From CBDAQD01 sp965275905 (GTDB lineage: Bacteria > Pseudomonadota > Alphaproteobacteria > Rhizobiales > JAJFHC01), in the NCBI GenBank assembly GCA_965275905.1, contig CBDHYJ010000083.1, positions 62,001-126,000 of the forward strand: 64,000 bases of DNA, in the 5' to 3' direction. A model generated the notes under the pieces. The model worked only from the letters and a program-made list of their open reading frames with translations, was not told the origin of the DNA and ran no database searches. The translations under genes and the position numbers were made by a program. This document shows, in pieces, positions 61,911 through 64,000 of this stretch; position 1 is the first letter of the stretch; each line of letters starts with the position of its first letter.

Positions 61911-62837
61911 TTGCCCAAAGAATTCCCAGATAAGAATGAACTGCGGATCGGGATCGATTTTGGTGGCACCAAAATCGAGGGCATTGCGCTCGGTTTTGAT
62001 GGTGAGGTCCTTGCGAGGACCAGGATCCCCACGCCGCGCGACGATTATGACGCGTCGCTCCAGGTGGTGGTCGACCTTGTCGGAACGTTCGAACGGCAGG
62101 TCGGACAAAGAGGCGTTGTGGGCATGGGAATTCCCGGGGCACTGTCGAGACGGACAGGGCTTGTAAAGAATGCCAATTCCGTGTGGCTGATCGGCCGCGA
62201 TCTCAAGGGTGATCTTGAAGCGCGCCTCGGCCGTTCCGTGGGTCTGGCGAACGATGCCAACTGCTTTGCCGTCTCCGAGGCTGTCGACGGCGCCGCGGCC
62301 GGGGCGGACATCGTTTTCGGCGTCATCCTCGGCACTGGTGTCGGCGCGGGCATCGCGATCGACGGCAAAGCCTGGGCCGGCCCCAACAGCGTTGCCGGCG
62401 AGTGGGGTCACAACCCCCTGCCCTGGCCGCGCGATGACGAACGCCCGGGCCCGGTGTGCTACTGCGGCAAAACCGGATGCATCGAAACGTTCCTCTCCGG
62501 CCCCGGCTTCGCCCTTGATCATGAAAAGGTCACCGGAGAGCGGCTCACCGCGCCGGAGATCATCGAGGCCAGGCGGTCTGGAAACGCGGGTGCGCAGGCG
62601 AGCTACGACCGCTATCTGGACCGTCTCGCGCGGGGCCTCGCTCATGTGATCAACGTGCTCGACCCCGACGTGATCGTGCTTGGCGGTGGCATGTCGAATG
62701 TCGTGGAATTGTACGAAGACCTGCCCGCGCGCCTTCCGGCTTACGTCTTTTCCGACATCTGCGAAACGCCTGTGCGCCCTGCCCGTTTCGGTGACTCGAG
62801 CGGCGTGCGAGGAGCGGCCTGGCTGGCCGCTTATTAA
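61911..62837 (+). CDS. ROK family sugar kinase (fructokinase-like)
   Basis: A 308-residue sugar kinase of the ROK family. Motifs are GIDFGGTKIEG near residue 14 (ATP phosphate loop), the NDANCFA active-site region with catalytic Asp near residue 105, and the zinc motif GHNPLPWP ... CYCGKTGCIETF around residues 165-195. It phosphorylates a hexose such as fructose, mannose or an amino sugar; the specificity is not readable. The start is TTG 61911 as no in-frame ATG precedes the phosphate loop. It starts 39 bases after the proline-rich gene. Confidence 0.88.
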   Translation: MPKEFPDKNELRIGIDFGGTKIEGIALGFDGEVLARTRIPTPRDDYDASLQVVVDLVGTFERQVGQRGVVGMGIPGALSRRTGLVKNANSVWLIGRDLKGDLEARLGRSVGLANDANCFAVSEAVDGAAAGADIVFGVILGTGVGAGIAIDGKAWAGPNSVAGEWGHNPLPWPRDDERPGPVCYCGKTGCIETFLSGPGFALDHEKVTGERLTAPEIIEARRSGNAGAQASYDRYLDRLARGLAHVINVLDPDVIVLGGGMSNVVELYEDLPARLPAYVFSDICETPVRPARFGDSSGVRGAAWLAAY

Positions 62838-62943
62838 TATATTTACACGGGTGTGAGAGCATGATTGGGTCGCAGTTGTATTTGGCTACAGGTTCTACCG
62901 ACGCGGGAAGGAGTTCGAATGTGCCCAAAGGAAACCCGGTGAC

Positions 62944-63783
62944 ATGACGAACAAACAGGCCGGAGATTTTTGGGTACGCTTCTGGGGGGTCAGGGGAACG
63001 ATACCCTGTGCCGACCCGTCCGTTGTACGGTACGGCGGGAACACAGCGTGTCTGGAAGTGAACTGCGACACGAAAACCCTGATTTTCGATCTCGGCTCCG
63101 GTGCCACCTATCTCGCCCGCAGCGTGCTTGAGCGCAACATAAACGACGTCGATATCTTTCTGACGCACGCCCATTTCGATCATGTCATGGGCCTGCCCTT
63201 CTTCTGGCCGTTCTACCGTAAAACGTTCTCTGCGCGGATCTGGAGCGGACCGCTGGAGGGTGTGGAGTCGACCGAAGCATTGGTCGAGGACCTCATGCGC
63301 GCGCCGTTTCTGCCGATCACGCCGCAGGTGTTCGAGGCCAGCGTGGACTACCGGGATATCGAGACCAACGATACGATCAACCTCGACAACGGCATCCGGA
63401 TCCGCACCACCGAGCTCAACCATCCGGGCGGCTGTACGGGATACCGCATTGATTTCGCGGGAAAATCCATCTGTTACATCTCGGATACGGAGCACCTTCC
63501 GGGGATACCGGACCGCAATATCCTGAACCTGATCGACGGTGCGGACATCGTGATCTACGACGCCACGTATACGGACGACGAATATCTTCCCTGCAAGGGC
63601 TACGGCCATTCGACCTGGCGCGAAGGCATGGCGTTATGCGATGCGGCGAACGCCCGGCAATTCGTGGCTTTTCATCATCATACGGAACACGACGACGACT
63701 TTATGGACGCCATGCTGAAGGAGATGAACGAAGTGCGCCCCGGCTCGCTCATCGCAACGGAAGGTGAAACCCTCACCCCCTGA
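62944..63783 (+). CDS. Metallo-beta-lactamase fold hydrolase
   Basis: A 279-residue hydrolase with the metal motif THAHFDHVMG (HxHxDH) near residue 78, a further His in NHPGG near residue 160 and Asp in YISDTEH near residue 178, plus the late His in FHHHTEHDDD. The N-terminal WVRFWGVRGTIPC strand is typical of the group that includes phosphodiesterase-like and ribonuclease Z-like proteins. The substrate is unknown. The AAAGGAAA site supports ATG 62944. Confidence 0.87.
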   Translation: MTNKQAGDFWVRFWGVRGTIPCADPSVVRYGGNTACLEVNCDTKTLIFDLGSGATYLARSVLERNINDVDIFLTHAHFDHVMGLPFFWPFYRKTFSARIWSGPLEGVESTEALVEDLMRAPFLPITPQVFEASVDYRDIETNDTINLDNGIRIRTTELNHPGGCTGYRIDFAGKSICYISDTEHLPGIPDRNILNLIDGADIVIYDATYTDDEYLPCKGYGHSTWREGMALCDAANARQFVAFHHHTEHDDDFMDAMLKEMNEVRPGSLIATEGETLTP

Positions 63784-63881
63784 GTTCCGGAACCGTTCAC
63801 GGACCTTACAAAGCAACGTGATTGGACACTGCGGCGAGCGCGCGCCAATAGTCACGCAATTCTGGAAGACAAGCGCAATTC

Positions 63882-64000
63882 ATGAAACTGATCGGTGAAC
63901 CTCATAGTCCGTCGCAGATGCTGACGGCCGTTTCACAGGACCTGTCGAAACGCAACGGGCGCGGGATTCCCGAGCGGGTCTTCGCCGCGATCGCGCGGCA
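63882..64000 (+). CDS. Start of a gene cut by the window end
   Basis: An open frame of 39 complete codons runs from ATG 63882 to the window end. It begins MKLIGEPHSPSQM and continues without a stop. No signal peptide or known motif is seen and the ribosome site (GGAAG 15 bases before) is weak. It is in the same direction as the upstream hydrolase. Too short to name. Confidence 0.4.
   Translation, partial: MKLIGEPHSPSQMLTAVSQDLSKRNGRGIPERVFAAIAR

Noticed and set aside
1..64000. CRISPR arrays, insertion sequences, prophage or rRNA
   Set aside because: No direct-repeat arrays, transposase, phage structural genes or rRNA sequence were seen on either strand.

Overview
The window looks like chromosomal DNA of an alphaproteobacterium with high GC content. 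The evidence is the gene order ferredoxin-cysG-DUF2849-cysI-DUF934-cysH, the mfd / sdhE / recG neighbourhood, an HspQ homologue, a metZ-type methionine route, an MCP-type malyl-CoA lyase and the betaine-lipid genes btaAB. I cannot name the order or genus. There is no CRISPR array, insertion sequence, prophage or rRNA; one tRNA (Lys-UUU) is present.

Region by region. 0-5.7 kb: the end of a D,D-carboxypeptidase gene, then a tag-pcaB-pcaD-pcaC run on the minus strand (lower protocatechuate / beta-ketoadipate pathway) and a divergent SDR plus RraA-like aldolase pair. 5.7-9.5 kb: a three-domain flavin/FAD/2Fe-2S oxidoreductase, a glutathione transferase and a LysR regulator. 9.5-15.5 kb: an XRE-cupin regulator divergent from a sulfate-assimilation operon (ferredoxin, siroheme synthase, DUF2849, sulfite reductase with a frameshift, DUF934, APS/PAPS reductase). 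15.5-24.4 kb: GMC oxidoreductase, ankyrin protein, aldo/keto reductase, rhodanese-metZ, LysM protein, 1-Cys peroxiredoxin with a clear terminator, a second GST, and a DUF2182-DUF1326 pair. 24.4-35.8 kb: UbiH-type hydroxylase, racemase-type CaiB protein, AEC carrier, malyl-CoA lyase, HspQ, a YejA-like peptide-binding protein, two adjacent adenylate-forming enzymes (one degenerate) and a DsbA-family protein. 35.8-48 kb: housekeeping genes mfd, sdhE, recG, glmU-glmS and membrane or SPOR proteins. 48-55.3 kb: SPOR-like protein, EamA exporter, L,D-transpeptidase-like protein, btaA-btaB, and a CYTH-CHAD protein directly followed by an orphan ParA ATPase. 55.4-64 kb: GFA protein, ATP-grasp protein, a group of poorly known secreted proteins including a trypsin-like protease, tRNA-Lys, a proline-rich membrane protein, a ROK kinase, a metallo-beta-lactamase-fold hydrolase and the start of a gene cut by the window end.

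The strongest connecting signal is a palindrome GTTC-N8-GAAC found three times. It lies in front of the XRE-cupin gene, in front of the ferredoxin-cys operon, and over the probable -10 box of the rhodanese-metZ promoter. This suggests one regulator controlling both sulfate reduction and sulfhydrylation of succinylhomoserine, with autoregulation. The second idea worth testing is that the CYTH-CHAD / ParA pair positions polyphosphate granules. Starts were chosen by ribosome-binding sites, family length and gene overlaps; several are TTG or GTG.
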